From CALLCD01 sp039817885 (GTDB lineage Bacteria > Pseudomonadota > Alphaproteobacteria > Caulobacterales > Hyphomonadaceae), in the NCBI GenBank assembly GCA_039817885.1, contig JBCBUY010000049.1:1-20924 (forward strand): 20,924 bases of DNA. The letters are read 5' to 3'. The position numbers were made by a program, and so were the translations under genes. How positions within the stretch are numbered: position 1 is the first letter of the stretch; each line of letters opens with the position of its first letter. The notes under the pieces were generated by a model. It did no database searches. It saw only the letters and a program-made list of their open reading frames with translations, and was not told where the DNA came from. This document shows, in pieces, positions 7,109 to 14,341 of the stretch.

Positions 7109-7678
7109 TCAGACAGCTTCTTTGAGCGCGGCATCAATTCCCGACGAAACAGCTTCAATACTGGCCATTCCATCGACTTCGACAAGCTTGCCCTGATCGG
7201 CATAAAGCGGGATCAATGGCGCGGTGTTCGCATTGTATTGCTCAAGCCGATAAGAGAAGGTTTCAGGATTGTCGTCCTTGCGCCCCTCTTCACTAAAACG
7301 CTTGGTGATACGCTGCACGAGCCTGTCGTCATCGACCAGCAAGCGAATAACAACATCAACTTTCTGTCCGCGCGCAGATAAACAGGAATCAAGCGCTTCC
7401 GCCTGTGGAACGGTCCGAGGGAACCCGTCAAAGATGAACCCTGGCGCATTGGGGTTTAGATCAAGCTGCTCCTCGATGAGCGCGATGACAATGTCATCCG
7501 AGACAAGTTGCCCAGCATCCATAATAGCCGCGCACTTCTTGCCCACATCTGTTCCCGATGTACGTGCGGCCCGCAGCATATCACCGGTGGACAGCTGGAT
7601 ATAGCCGTGCTCGGCCACAAGGCGCTTGGCCTGCGTGCCCTTTCCGGCCGCAGGAGGACCAAAGAGAATTATGTTCAA
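7109..7678 (-). CDS. adk: Adenylate kinase, short (LID-less) form, TTG start
   Basis: 189 residues; interconverts ATP + AMP with 2 ADP in the cytoplasm. The P-loop GPPAAGKGT is at residues 7-15, followed by LSTGDMLRAA (AMP site) and GFIFDGFPRT. The ATP-lid region is the short form (RFSEEGRKDDNPETFSYRL) without the roughly 27-residue zinc/LID insert, as is normal for Alphaproteobacteria. The start is TTG at 7678. It overlaps the secY TGA (TTGA), and a GGAGG lies nine bases upstream. The N-terminus MNIILFGPPAAGKGT is exactly what the family has, so the TTG is real. The secY-adk order is classical. Confidence 0.98.
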   Translation of the reverse strand: MNIILFGPPAAGKGTQAKRLVAEHGYIQLSTGDMLRAARTSGTDVGKKCAAIMDAGQLVSDDIVIALIEEQLDLNPNAPGFIFDGFPRTVPQAEALDSCLSARGQKVDVVIRLLVDDDRLVQRITKRFSEEGRKDDNPETFSYRLEQYNANTAPLIPLYADQGKLVEVDGMASIEAVSSGIDAALKEAV

Positions 7679-9045
7679 CGTTTGCGCCCTCCCAGCCGCG
7701 ACTTCTTGATCATGCCCTCATATTGGTGAGCTATGAGGTGCGACTGTATCTGCGACACCGTGTCCATTGTCACCGAGACCACGATCAGCAGCGACATACC
7801 ATTTAGAACGGCGGGGACAGTTGGGTAGTTCATCCGCAAAATGTCCGGCATGACGCAGACAAAAACGAGATAGGCCGCACCGATCACAGTCAGACGTGTG
7901 AGAACATAGTCGATATACTTGGCTGTGTTCTTGCCGGGGCGAATGCCGGGGATAAAGCCACCATGCTTGCGCAGATTATCAGCCGTCTCTTCCGGGTTGA
8001 AGGTGATCGACGTGTAGAAGAAGGTGAAGAAGGCAATCAGAATACCGTAGGCGATAATAAAGCCCCACGTATTGTATCCCATATTGATCGCAAGCCATTG
8101 CAGTACGTCACCAACAGCACCGCCGCCACTTTCAGGGGTCTGCCCCGCAGCAGCATTGCCCCCGGTGAACCCGATAGCTGTCGTCGGCAAAAGCAGGATC
8201 GCTGACGCGAAGATCGGTGGAATAACGCCCGATGTGTTGAGCTTCAACGGCAAGAACGAATTCTGCCCCTGCATGATCTGATTGCCCTGCTGACGTTTCG
8301 GATACTGGATGATCAAACGGCGCTGCGACCGCTCCATGAACACGATGAACAGGATCAGCACCACAACAAGCGCGATGAGCGCGATGATAAAGAGCGGCGA
8401 CACGGCGTTTTCGCCCGCTTGACGGAGCAAGTTGATAATCGCCGTTGGCATCTCAGCGATGATGCCGGCGAAGATGATGAGCGAGATACCATTACCGATA
8501 CCGCGGGCTGTCACCTGCTCACCAAGCCACATCAGGAAAATGGTCCCGCCTGTCAGCGTGACCACGCAAGTCAGAACAAAGAACCAGGACGGGATGCCAT
8601 CAAGCGCCACGGCCTGAAGGCCGACAGCGATACCGAAAGACTGCACCAGAGCGAAAGCGACGGTGAGATAACGGGTGTATTGGTTGATCTGCTGGCGGCC
8701 CACCTCCCCTTCTTTCTTCAATTGAGAAAGAGTCGGCGACGCCGTTGCCATCATCTGGATGATGATCGAGGCGGTGATATAGGGCATCACATTGAGCGCA
8801 AAAATGCTCATCCGCTCGATCGCGCCGCCCGCAAACATATCGAACCGGCCGAGAAGTCCACCCGACTGATTCTCAAAGATGATCCGGAATTGCTCGGGAT
8901 CGATTGCGGGAACGGGAATGAACGTGCCCAAGCGGTAGATCAGCAGAATGCCAAGGGTGAACATGATCCGCTTTTGCAGATCCTTGGCTTTGGAGAAGGT
9001 CTCGAAGTTAACGCTTCGAGCCATTTGTTCTGCAGCAGATGCCAC
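7675..9045 (-). CDS. secY: Protein translocase channel subunit SecY, GTG start
   Basis: 456 residues; the central pore of the SecYEG inner-membrane translocon. Ten membrane segments can be picked out, the first near 25-45 (LQKRIMFTLGILLIYRLGTF). Family hallmarks include FDMFAGGAIERMSIFALNVMP (the plug/TM2 region), ITASIIIQMM, ARGIGNGISLIIFAGI, the cytosolic loop RRLIIQYPKRQ, and the C-terminal LTVIGAAYLVFVCVMPDIL. It begins at GTG (9045), chosen because MASAAEQ is the typical alphaproteobacterial N-terminus and GGAGG lies eight bases upstream. An in-frame ATG seven codons later is possible. A strong hairpin separates it from rplO. Confidence 0.98.
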   Translation of the reverse strand: MASAAEQMARSVNFETFSKAKDLQKRIMFTLGILLIYRLGTFIPVPAIDPEQFRIIFENQSGGLLGRFDMFAGGAIERMSIFALNVMPYITASIIIQMMATASPTLSQLKKEGEVGRQQINQYTRYLTVAFALVQSFGIAVGLQAVALDGIPSWFFVLTCVVTLTGGTIFLMWLGEQVTARGIGNGISLIIFAGIIAEMPTAIINLLRQAGENAVSPLFIIALIALVVVLILFIVFMERSQRRLIIQYPKRQQGNQIMQGQNSFLPLKLNTSGVIPPIFASAILLLPTTAIGFTGGNAAAGQTPESGGGAVGDVLQWLAINMGYNTWGFIIAYGILIAFFTFFYTSITFNPEETADNLRKHGGFIPGIRPGKNTAKYIDYVLTRLTVIGAAYLVFVCVMPDILRMNYPTVPAVLNGMSLLIVVSVTMDTVSQIQSHLIAHQYEGMIKKSRLGGRKR

Positions 9046-9066
9046 GCGCTAATCCTCCGAAAACAG

Positions 9067-9092
9067 TTTCGCCGCCAAGATTGGCGGCGAAA
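9067..9092 (-). promoter_or_regulatory. Perfect 12-bp hairpin between rplO and secY
   Basis: A perfect inverted repeat with 12-nt arms (TTTCGCCGCCAA / TTGGCGGCGAAA) and a 2-nt centre lies in the 88-nt rplO-secY gap, on the transcribed strand. No uninterrupted T-run follows (AAACTGTTTTC), so it is unlikely to be a full terminator. A partial attenuator, an RNase processing site or an mRNA-stabilising structure would all fit. It is the only strong hairpin I noticed inside the cluster. Confidence 0.6.
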
Positions 9093-9133
9093 TGAGATTT
9101 GTGAAGAGATAGAGCAGAAAATTGAGCAGCAAA

Positions 9134-9613
9134 CTAGGCCGCGTCTTCTGCGCCAACTCCCATGACCGTCACTTTGCCGCCGGCTTTTTCAACTGCCTCA
9201 ATGGCAGCTTTCGATGCACCGGTCACCGTTATGTTAAGCCCCTTCGGCGCGTCGCCTTCACCGAGTAGGCGAATGCCGTCTTTGGCGCGGCGCACAACGC
9301 CGGCTTCAACCAAAACCGCCTCAGTGATCTCTGACGTCGTATCGAGCTTGCCTGCTTCAATCGCAGCGCCGAGCTTACCAAGATTGATCCAAGTGAATGT
9401 CTTCGCATTTGGCTTGTTAAATCCACGCTTCGGCAAACGCATATAGATCGGCATTTGGCCGCCTTCGAAGCCATTCAAGGCAACACCCGACCTGGACTTC
9501 TGGCCTTTGACGCCGCGGCCACCGGTTTTGCCCTTGCCAGAGCCAACACCGCGGCCAATCCGCTTGCTCGCACTGGTCGATCCAGCTTTTGGGGAGAGTT
9601 CGTTCAGTTTCAT
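9134..9613 (-). CDS. rplO: Large-subunit ribosomal protein L15 (uL15)
   Basis: 159 residues from the ATG at 9613 (MKLNELSPKAG). An in-frame GTG three codons upstream (9622) would add MTD. Neither has a good Shine-Dalgarno; I chose ATG because most homologues begin there. The Gly/Lys-rich RNA-binding segment KRIGRGVGSGKGKTGGRGVKG and GFEGGQMPIYMRLPKRGF are diagnostic. The C-terminal globular part ends AIEAVEKAGGKVTVMG, as expected. It follows rpmD and precedes the secY hairpin. Confidence 0.97.
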   Translation of the reverse strand: MKLNELSPKAGSTSASKRIGRGVGSGKGKTGGRGVKGQKSRSGVALNGFEGGQMPIYMRLPKRGFNKPNAKTFTWINLGKLGAAIEAGKLDTTSEITEAVLVEAGVVRRAKDGIRLLGEGDAPKGLNITVTGASKAAIEAVEKAGGKVTVMGVGAEDAA

Positions 9614-9649
9614 ATCTGTCACGTCTGGGATGCTTCAGCCTTGTGGGCC

Positions 9650-9841
9650 TTAAGCTCCCTCCTCCACGATCTCGACCATATGCGAGACCTTATTGATCAT
9701 ACCCCGAACGGACGGGGTGTCTTCTAGCGTCCGCGTGCGGCCGACTTTATTCAGGCCGAGGCCAACAAGCGTCGCCCGCTGCGTATTGTTACGGCGGATC
9801 GGGCTGCCGGTCTGGCGGACAGTGATTGTCTTTTTAGCCAT
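9650..9841 (-). CDS. rpmD: Large-subunit ribosomal protein L30 (uL30)
   Basis: 63 residues, the normal length for bacterial L30. It shows TITVRQTGSPIRRNNTQRATLVGLGL and a terminal MINKVSHMVEIVEE, split here by VGRTRTLEDTPSVRG. It lies between rpsE and rplO as in most spc clusters, 18 nt after rpsE. Confidence 0.98.
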   Translation of the reverse strand: MAKKTITVRQTGSPIRRNNTQRATLVGLGLNKVGRTRTLEDTPSVRGMINKVSHMVEIVEEGA

Positions 9842-9859
9842 CGCTTTTGCCTTCTTACC

Positions 9860-10474
9860 TTAAGCAGTTTCTGCCATGCCGACTTCAGAGGCACCATCGG
9901 TGCGGCGGCTGACAATATCCTGAACCTTGAGGCCACGCTTGGATGCAACAGAGCGCGGGCTGGCCTGGTTCTTAAGCGCGTCAAATGTCGCCCGGACCAT
10001 ATTGTACGGATTGGACGAACCAAGTGATTTGCCAACCACATCCTGAACCCCAAGCACTTCCATAACGGCCCGCATCGGACCACCAGCGATCACGCCGGTA
10101 CCGGGAGGCGCTGCGCGAAGAACGACTTTGCCTGCGCCCCAGCGGCCGCGACCATCATGATGCAGCGTACGACCTTCGCGAAGCGGAATGCGCACAAGAT
10201 TGCGTTTGGCTTCTTCGGTGGCTTTACGGATCGCTTCCGGCACCTCACGGGCTTTACCCTTGCCGAAACCGGCCCGACCCTTACCGTCACCGACAACGAC
10301 CAGCGCGGCAAACCCGAAATTCTTACCGCCCTTTACGGTCTTCGCGACGCGGTTGATACCAACCAGCTTATCGACGAGTTCGGATTGCTCCTCATCGCGA
10401 CGATCTCGATCACGCCCGCGCCCGCGTCCGCGACCACGGCCTCCGCCATTACCCTGACCTTGCTCTTCAGCCAT
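9860..10474 (-). CDS. rpsE: Small-subunit ribosomal protein S5 (uS5) with Arg/Gly-rich N-terminus
   Basis: 204 residues. The core is typical: the S5 double-stranded RNA-binding-like domain begins at ELVDKLVGINRVAKTVKGG (about 32-50), and the C-terminal domain has VRIPLREGRTLHHD and APPGTGVIAGGPMRAV. S5 is at the decoding centre side of the 30S and influences accuracy. The first 30 residues form a low-complexity run of alternating Gly and Arg, then Asp/Arg, longer and more repetitive than in many relatives. It would be disordered and RNA-binding. It lies 9 nt downstream of rplR. Confidence 0.98.
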   Translation of the reverse strand: MAEEQGQGNGGGRGRGRGRGRDRDRRDEEQSELVDKLVGINRVAKTVKGGKNFGFAALVVVGDGKGRAGFGKGKAREVPEAIRKATEEAKRNLVRIPLREGRTLHHDGRGRWGAGKVVLRAAPPGTGVIAGGPMRAVMEVLGVQDVVGKSLGSSNPYNMVRATFDALKNQASPRSVASKRGLKVQDIVSRRTDGASEVGMAETA

Positions 10475-10483
10475 GAAAGCCTC

Positions 10484-10843
10484 CTAGAACTTCAAGCCGC
10501 CCTCGCGGGCAGCTTCTGCCAAGGCTTTCACCCGGCCATGAAACAAATAAGAACCGCGATCGAAGATGACATCTTCGATGCCCGCTTTTTTCCCGCGCTC
10601 AGCAATCAGCTTACCAATAGCAGCGGCAGCTGAACTGTCTCCACCTTTGGATGTCTTGCGGAAATCCGGTTCAAGCGTCGAAGCTGACGCCAGCGTAACG
10701 CCCTGCTCATCATCGATGATCTGAGCAGAGATGTTCTTGTGCGAGCGCGCAATGGACAAGCGCGGCCGTCCACCAGCCAGTTTTTTAAGGCGGGTGCGGG
10801 TGCGCTGGGCGCGACGCTGTGCTTTTTCCCGTGTCGTCTTCAT
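10484..10843 (-). CDS. rplR: Large-subunit ribosomal protein L18 (uL18)
   Basis: 119 residues, normal length. The basic N-terminus (MKTTREKAQRRAQRTRTRLK) is followed by RPRLSIARSHKNISAQIIDD, the 5S rRNA-binding core, and FDRGSYLFHGRVKALAEAAREGGL at the C-terminus. It works with L5 and (where present) L25 in the central protuberance. Only 3 nt separate it from the rplF stop. Confidence 0.98.
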   Translation of the reverse strand: MKTTREKAQRRAQRTRTRLKKLAGGRPRLSIARSHKNISAQIIDDEQGVTLASASTLEPDFRKTSKGGDSSAAAAIGKLIAERGKKAGIEDVIFDRGSYLFHGRVKALAEAAREGGLKF

Positions 10844-10846
10844 GAC

Positions 10847-11458
10847 TTACTTCTTCTTGCCTTCTTTGCGGCGGACATATTCGTCGCTGTAGCGGATGCC
10901 TTTGCCCTTATAAGGCTCTGGCGGACGGAATTTGCGGATTTCGGCGGCAACCTGGCCGACCGTTTGTTTGTCGATACCTTCGACAACGATCTCAGTTGGC
11001 TTCGGCGTCGACAGTTTTATACCTTCAGGGGCATTGTAAACGACGTCGTGCGAAAGGCCGAGGGAAAGCTTCACCCCTTGCCCCTGCATCTGCGCACGAT
11101 AGCCAACGCCGACGAGCTCAAGGTTCTTCGTGAAACCGTTCGAGACGCCTTCGACGAGGTTAGCCGCGCGGGCCCGAGCGGTGCCCCACTGCGTGCGCGC
11201 AGCACCGTCGAGCGCTTCGGCGAACGTGATCTTCTTACGCCCCTTGGCGTCGTTATCGGCGACACGCTTTTCCGCCTTTTCCATGAGGTCCGCGCGCGGC
11301 TTGATCACCAACGCGCCTTCGTCCATCGACGGCGTAACGAGATCAGACAGAACCATGGACAGAGCCCCTTTGGAGCCCTTCGCTTCAATGGTTTGGCCGT
11401 TCACGTTCACGGTCGTGCCGTTCGGAACAGAAATCGGGAGTTTGCCAATACGTGACAT
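10847..11458 (-). CDS. rplF: Large-subunit ribosomal protein L6 (uL6) with an internal insertion
   Basis: 203 residues, against about 177 in most bacteria. The N-terminus MSRIGKLPISVP and the C-terminal domain (GVGYRAQMQGQGVKLSLGLSH; PPEPYKGKGIRYSDEYVRRKEGKK) are canonical. The extra length sits between VIKPR (51-55) and TQWGTARA (89-96). About 33 residues there replace the usual 10 or so, giving a net gain near 24 (roughly plus-strand 11198-11293). The insert is charged (MEKAEKRVADNDAKGRKK) and in frame, so it is not a broken gene. L6 sits at the base of the L7/L12 stalk near the sarcin-ricin loop. Confidence 0.98.
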   Translation of the reverse strand: MSRIGKLPISVPNGTTVNVNGQTIEAKGSKGALSMVLSDLVTPSMDEGALVIKPRADLMEKAEKRVADNDAKGRKKITFAEALDGAARTQWGTARARAANLVEGVSNGFTKNLELVGVGYRAQMQGQGVKLSLGLSHDVVYNAPEGIKLSTPKPTEIVVEGIDKQTVGQVAAEIRKFRPPEPYKGKGIRYSDEYVRRKEGKKK

Positions 11459-11470
11459 GGTTCAGGTCCC

Positions 11471-11866
11471 TTAGAATACCCGGCAGAGGATTTCGCCGCC
11501 GACATTTTCCGTCCGCGCCACATTGTCGGACATAACGCCCTTCGATGTGGACAGAATGGAAATGCCAAGTCCGTTGCGGACCAGCGGGATATCACCAACC
11601 GAAGAATAAACGCGACGACCGGGTTTCGAGACACGTTTGATCTCTTTGATGACCGGCGCGCCATCATAATACTTCAACTCGATTTCAATGTTGCGGTGAC
11701 CACCCTTCTCGACTTCAGTAAAGCCGCGAATAAAGCCTTCCGCCTGCAGCACCTCTAGCACGCGGACGCGCATTTTCGACGCTGGTGTCGAGACCACTGT
11801 CATGCCCCGCAACTGAGCATTGCGGATGCGTGTCAGCATATCACCGATAGGATCAGAAATGTTCAT
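11471..11866 (-). CDS. rpsH: Small-subunit ribosomal protein S8 (uS8)
   Basis: 131 residues, normal length. It starts MNISDPIGDMLTRIRNAQ and ends with the conserved SKGVMSD, NVGGEILCRVF pattern. It is a primary 16S rRNA binder of the central domain. In E. coli S8 represses its own spc operon by binding near the rplE start; whether that operates here cannot be judged from sequence alone. It lies 13 nt downstream of rpsN and 12 nt upstream of rplF. Confidence 0.98.
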   Translation of the reverse strand: MNISDPIGDMLTRIRNAQLRGMTVVSTPASKMRVRVLEVLQAEGFIRGFTEVEKGGHRNIEIELKYYDGAPVIKEIKRVSKPGRRVYSSVGDIPLVRNGLGISILSTSKGVMSDNVARTENVGGEILCRVF

Positions 11867-11879
11867 AGTGTTCTCCTCC

Positions 11880-12185
11880 CTACCAGCTCGACTTTACGAG
11901 GCCCGGCACCTTGCCGAGTGACCCGAGTTCGCGAAGTGCAATACGTGACATGCGCATCTTGCGATAATATCCACGAGGACGCCCTGTTACCTCACAGCGA
12001 TTGCGCACGCGGCTTGGTGCGGAATTGCGCGGCAATTCGGCAAGCTTGAGACGCGCTTTGAACCGCTCCTCGAGAGAGAGATTCTCATCCATGGCAATTG
12101 CCTTCAGCTTCTCACGCTTTGCAGCATATTTCTCTGCCAGCTTCTTGCGGCGATTGTTCTTTTCGACTGCGCTTTTCTTGGCCAT
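11880..12185 (-). CDS. rpsN: Small-subunit ribosomal protein S14, zinc-free type (uS14)
   Basis: 101 residues. This is the long, zinc-independent form: the four-Cys ribbon of the short form is absent and only one Cys remains, in RNRCEVTGRPRGYYRKMRMSR. The C-terminus GSLGKVPGLVKSSW is standard. It belongs to the 30S head and is needed for late assembly. Its position between rplE and rpsH is the usual one. Confidence 0.98.
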   Translation of the reverse strand: MAKKSAVEKNNRRKKLAEKYAAKREKLKAIAMDENLSLEERFKARLKLAELPRNSAPSRVRNRCEVTGRPRGYYRKMRMSRIALRELGSLGKVPGLVKSSW

Positions 12186-12203
12186 ATCTTCAGTCCCTCG
12201 CGC

Positions 12204-12758
12204 CTAATTCCTGAACGGGAAGCCGCACTCTGCGAGCAGCGCCTTCGCCTCTTCATTTGTCTTCGCCGTGGTGCAAACAATGATGTCCATACCGCGAATA
12301 TCATCAACCTGATCGTAATTGATCTCTGGGAAGACGATGTGTTCTTTTACGCCCATGGCGAAGTTGCCATTACCGTCAAAGCTCTTGCCGTTGAGACCAC
12401 GGAAGTCCTTCACCCGGGGCAGCGCAATCGTTGTCAGACGATCGAGGAATTCGAACATCCGATCACGGCGCAGCGTGACTTTCGCACCAATCGTCATGCC
12501 TTCACGCAGCTTAAAGCCAGCAATCGACTTACGGGCTTTGGTCGGCTGCGGTTTTTGACCCGCAATGAGCTCAAGCTCAGCCAGCGCCGACTTGATCTTC
12601 TTGGAGTCCTGAACAGCTTCGCCAACACCCATATTGATGACGACTTTATCGAGCTTGGGCACGAGCATCGGGTTCGAATACTCGAACTGCTCTTGCATCT
12701 TACCGCGAATTTCATCGCGATATTTCTTCTTCAGGCGTGGTTCGTATGCGTCAGACAT
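12204..12758 (-). CDS. rplE: Large-subunit ribosomal protein L5 (uL5)
   Basis: 184 residues starting MSDAYEPRLKKKYRDEI. A longer in-frame open stretch upstream lies inside rplX and is rejected; the ATG at 12758 has a good AGGGGAG site. Conserved segments are PKLDKVVINMGVGEA, RKSIAGFKLREGMTIGAKVTLR and GMDIIVCTTAKTNEEAKALL. L5 binds 5S rRNA and the P-site tRNA elbow. It overlaps the end of rplX by 8 nt. Confidence 0.98.
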   Translation of the reverse strand: MSDAYEPRLKKKYRDEIRGKMQEQFEYSNPMLVPKLDKVVINMGVGEAVQDSKKIKSALAELELIAGQKPQPTKARKSIAGFKLREGMTIGAKVTLRRDRMFEFLDRLTTIALPRVKDFRGLNGKSFDGNGNFAMGVKEHIVFPEINYDQVDDIRGMDIIVCTTAKTNEEAKALLAECGFPFRN

Positions 12759-13071
12759 CGATCGACTCCCCTGAACGCTTGGCGAAACGGATCTTGCGTC
12801 CGTGTTCATCTGTCTTGAATCCGATCCGGACAGGCTTCCCATCGCGCGGATCGACATGGGACACATTGGACATATGGATCGGCGCTTCGAAGGTCTGGAT
12901 ACCGCCCTGCGGATCAGCCTGGGTCGGCTTGGCATGACGCTTCACAACATTCACGCCCTGAACGACGACACGATTGGTGTCCGTTACAACCCGGAGCACT
13001 TGTCCCGTCTTGCCTTTATCTTTGCCGGCGATGACCATCACCCGGTCACCCGTTTTCACTCTGGCAGCCAT
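12751..13071 (-). CDS. rplX: Large-subunit ribosomal protein L24 (uL24)
   Basis: 106 residues. The N-terminal KOW motif is clear (GDRVMVIAGKDKGKTGQVLRV, interrupted here at 8-28), followed by VQGVNVVKRHAKP and a conserved GGIQTFEAPIHMSNV. L24 is an assembly initiator that binds the 5' domain of 23S rRNA near the exit tunnel. It is 2 nt downstream of rplN and overlaps rplE. Confidence 0.98.
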   Translation of the reverse strand: MAARVKTGDRVMVIAGKDKGKTGQVLRVVTDTNRVVVQGVNVVKRHAKPTQADPQGGIQTFEAPIHMSNVSHVDPRDGKPVRIGFKTDEHGRKIRFAKRSGESIDV

Positions 13072-13073
13072 GG

Positions 13074-13442
13074 CTACAGCACCTCCGGTGCGAGCGAGAT
13101 GATCTTCATATGGTTCTTGGCGCGCAGTTCGCGGGGAACAGGCCCAAAGATCCGTGTACCGATCGGCTCGTTATTATTGTTGATCAGAACAGCAGCGTTC
13201 GTATCGAAACGAATGGCTGACCCGTCTGGACGCTTAATGTCTTTGGCAACGCGCACGACAACCGCGCGGCGCACATCGCCCTTCTTCACGCGGCCGGTGG
13301 GGATCGCTTCCTTGATGGACACAACGATCACATCCCCGACGGAGGCATAACGCCGGCCAGCACCGCCCAGCACCTTGATGCACTGGACGCGGCGAGCACC
13401 GGAATTATCCGCGACGCGCAGGTTTGATTGCATCTGGATCAT
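13074..13442 (-). CDS. rplN: Large-subunit ribosomal protein L14 (uL14)
   Basis: 122 residues, the invariant bacterial length. It starts MIQMQSNLRVADNSGAR and contains GDVIVVSIKEAIPTG and the C-terminal ELRAKNHMKIISLAPEVL. L14 lies at the subunit interface with L19 and is the docking site of the silencing factor RsfS. The ATG overlaps the rpsQ TGA (ATGA), implying coupling. Confidence 0.98.
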   Translation of the reverse strand: MIQMQSNLRVADNSGARRVQCIKVLGGAGRRYASVGDVIVVSIKEAIPTGRVKKGDVRRAVVVRVAKDIKRPDGSAIRFDTNAAVLINNNNEPIGTRIFGPVPRELRAKNHMKIISLAPEVL

Positions 13443-13684
13443 GCAGCGTCTCCTTGCCCGTCAACGAGTTCCCAGCGTTTAAGCTTCGATCGCGGCGCAC
13501 ATTCTACGATGGCGACCGTCTGGCCTTCCTTCGCCGCATTCTGTTCATCGTGTGCGTGATACTTCTTCGAGCGACGCACAATCTTCTTCAGAAGTGGGTG
13601 CAGGAAGGTCCGCTCGACTTTCACAATCGCCGTCTTGTCCTGCTTGGTGGAGACCACCACACCTTCCATAATTCTCTTTGGCAT
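13439..13684 (-). CDS. rpsQ: Small-subunit ribosomal protein S17 (uS17)
   Basis: 81 residues. MPKRIMEGVVVSTKQDKTA and VERTFLHPLLKKIVRRSKKYHAHDE are the family signature of this OB-fold, primary 16S rRNA-binding protein. It lies 10 nt after rpmC, and its stop overlaps the rplN start. Confidence 0.98.
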   Translation of the reverse strand: MPKRIMEGVVVSTKQDKTAIVKVERTFLHPLLKKIVRRSKKYHAHDEQNAAKEGQTVAIVECAPRSKLKRWELVDGQGDAA

Positions 13685-13694
13685 GTCTTATCTC

Positions 13695-13919
13695 CTAGGC
13701 CTCGGCGCTGTTTTCAGCCTGCTGACGCAGTCTTGTTTTAACAATCGCTATATCCTTGCGGACATGACGAATGCGTGACGTCTTCTCCAGCTGGCCTGTC
13801 GCCGTCTGAAAGCGCAGATTGAACTGCTCCTTCTTCAATGATGTAAGCTCGTCCTTGAGCTGAGATTCGGTCATCGCTTTTAGCTTGCGAATGCGTTCGC
13901 CACGCTCCTTGGCCGCCAT
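13695..13919 (-). CDS. rpmC: Large-subunit ribosomal protein L29 (uL29)
   Basis: 74 residues from the ATG at 13919, which has AAGGGG seven bases upstream. The reading frame also extends 12 codons into rplP, which I reject. The start yields about a dozen extra residues (MAAKERGERIRKLK) before the usual N-terminus, AMTESQLKDEL. An ATG at the Met just before Thr-Glu-Ser would be too short at the N-terminus. KKEQFNLRFQTATGQLEKTSRIRHVRKDIA is diagnostic in two blocks. L29 sits at the exit tunnel and helps bind SRP and trigger factor with L23. Confidence 0.95.
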   Translation of the reverse strand: MAAKERGERIRKLKAMTESQLKDELTSLKKEQFNLRFQTATGQLEKTSRIRHVRKDIAIVKTRLRQQAENSAEA

Positions 13920-13921
13920 GA

Positions 13922-14338
13922 CTAGACCCCTTCCATACGTTTCACGACTTTGCACTTCACCGGCAGCTTTGCAGCGCCGAGACGAAGCGCTTCGCGAGCG
14001 ACTTCTTCTGATACACCGTCGATCTCAAACAGAATCCGGCCAGGCTTGACCCGAGCGACCCACCGGTCAGTCGACCCCTTACCTTTACCCATCCGAACTT
14101 CGATCGGCTTGGCAGACACCGGCAAATCCGGGAAGACACGGATCCAGACCTTACCCTGACGCTTCATATGGCGCGTTACGGCACGGCGCGTCGCCTCGAT
14201 CTGACGGGCCGTCACCCGCTCAGGCTCAAGCGCCTTCAGACCATAAGACCCGAAGTTTAGCGTAAAGCCGCCCTTCGCATTCCCACGGATACGGCCTTTA
14301 AAGGCCTTCCGGAATTTTGTGCGTTTTGGCTGAAGCAT
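13922..14338 (-). CDS. rplP: Large-subunit ribosomal protein L16 (uL16)
   Basis: 138 residues, the usual length. It starts MLQPKRTKFRKAFKGRIRG and has the conserved RHMKRQGKVWIRVFPD, MGKGKGSTDRWVARVKPG and AAKLPVKCKVVKR elements. L16 is a late assembly protein at the A-site side of the peptidyl transferase centre. It is 3 nt downstream of rpsC and 2 nt upstream of rpmC. Confidence 0.99.
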   Translation of the reverse strand: MLQPKRTKFRKAFKGRIRGNAKGGFTLNFGSYGLKALEPERVTARQIEATRRAVTRHMKRQGKVWIRVFPDLPVSAKPIEVRMGKGKGSTDRWVARVKPGRILFEIDGVSEEVAREALRLGAAKLPVKCKVVKRMEGV

Positions 14339-14341
14339 CGA

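Noticed and set aside
12759..12935. Upstream extension of the L5 reading frame (59 extra codons)
   Set aside because: The extension lies inside rplX, and the ATG at 12758 has a good ribosome-binding site and gives the normal L5 N-terminus.
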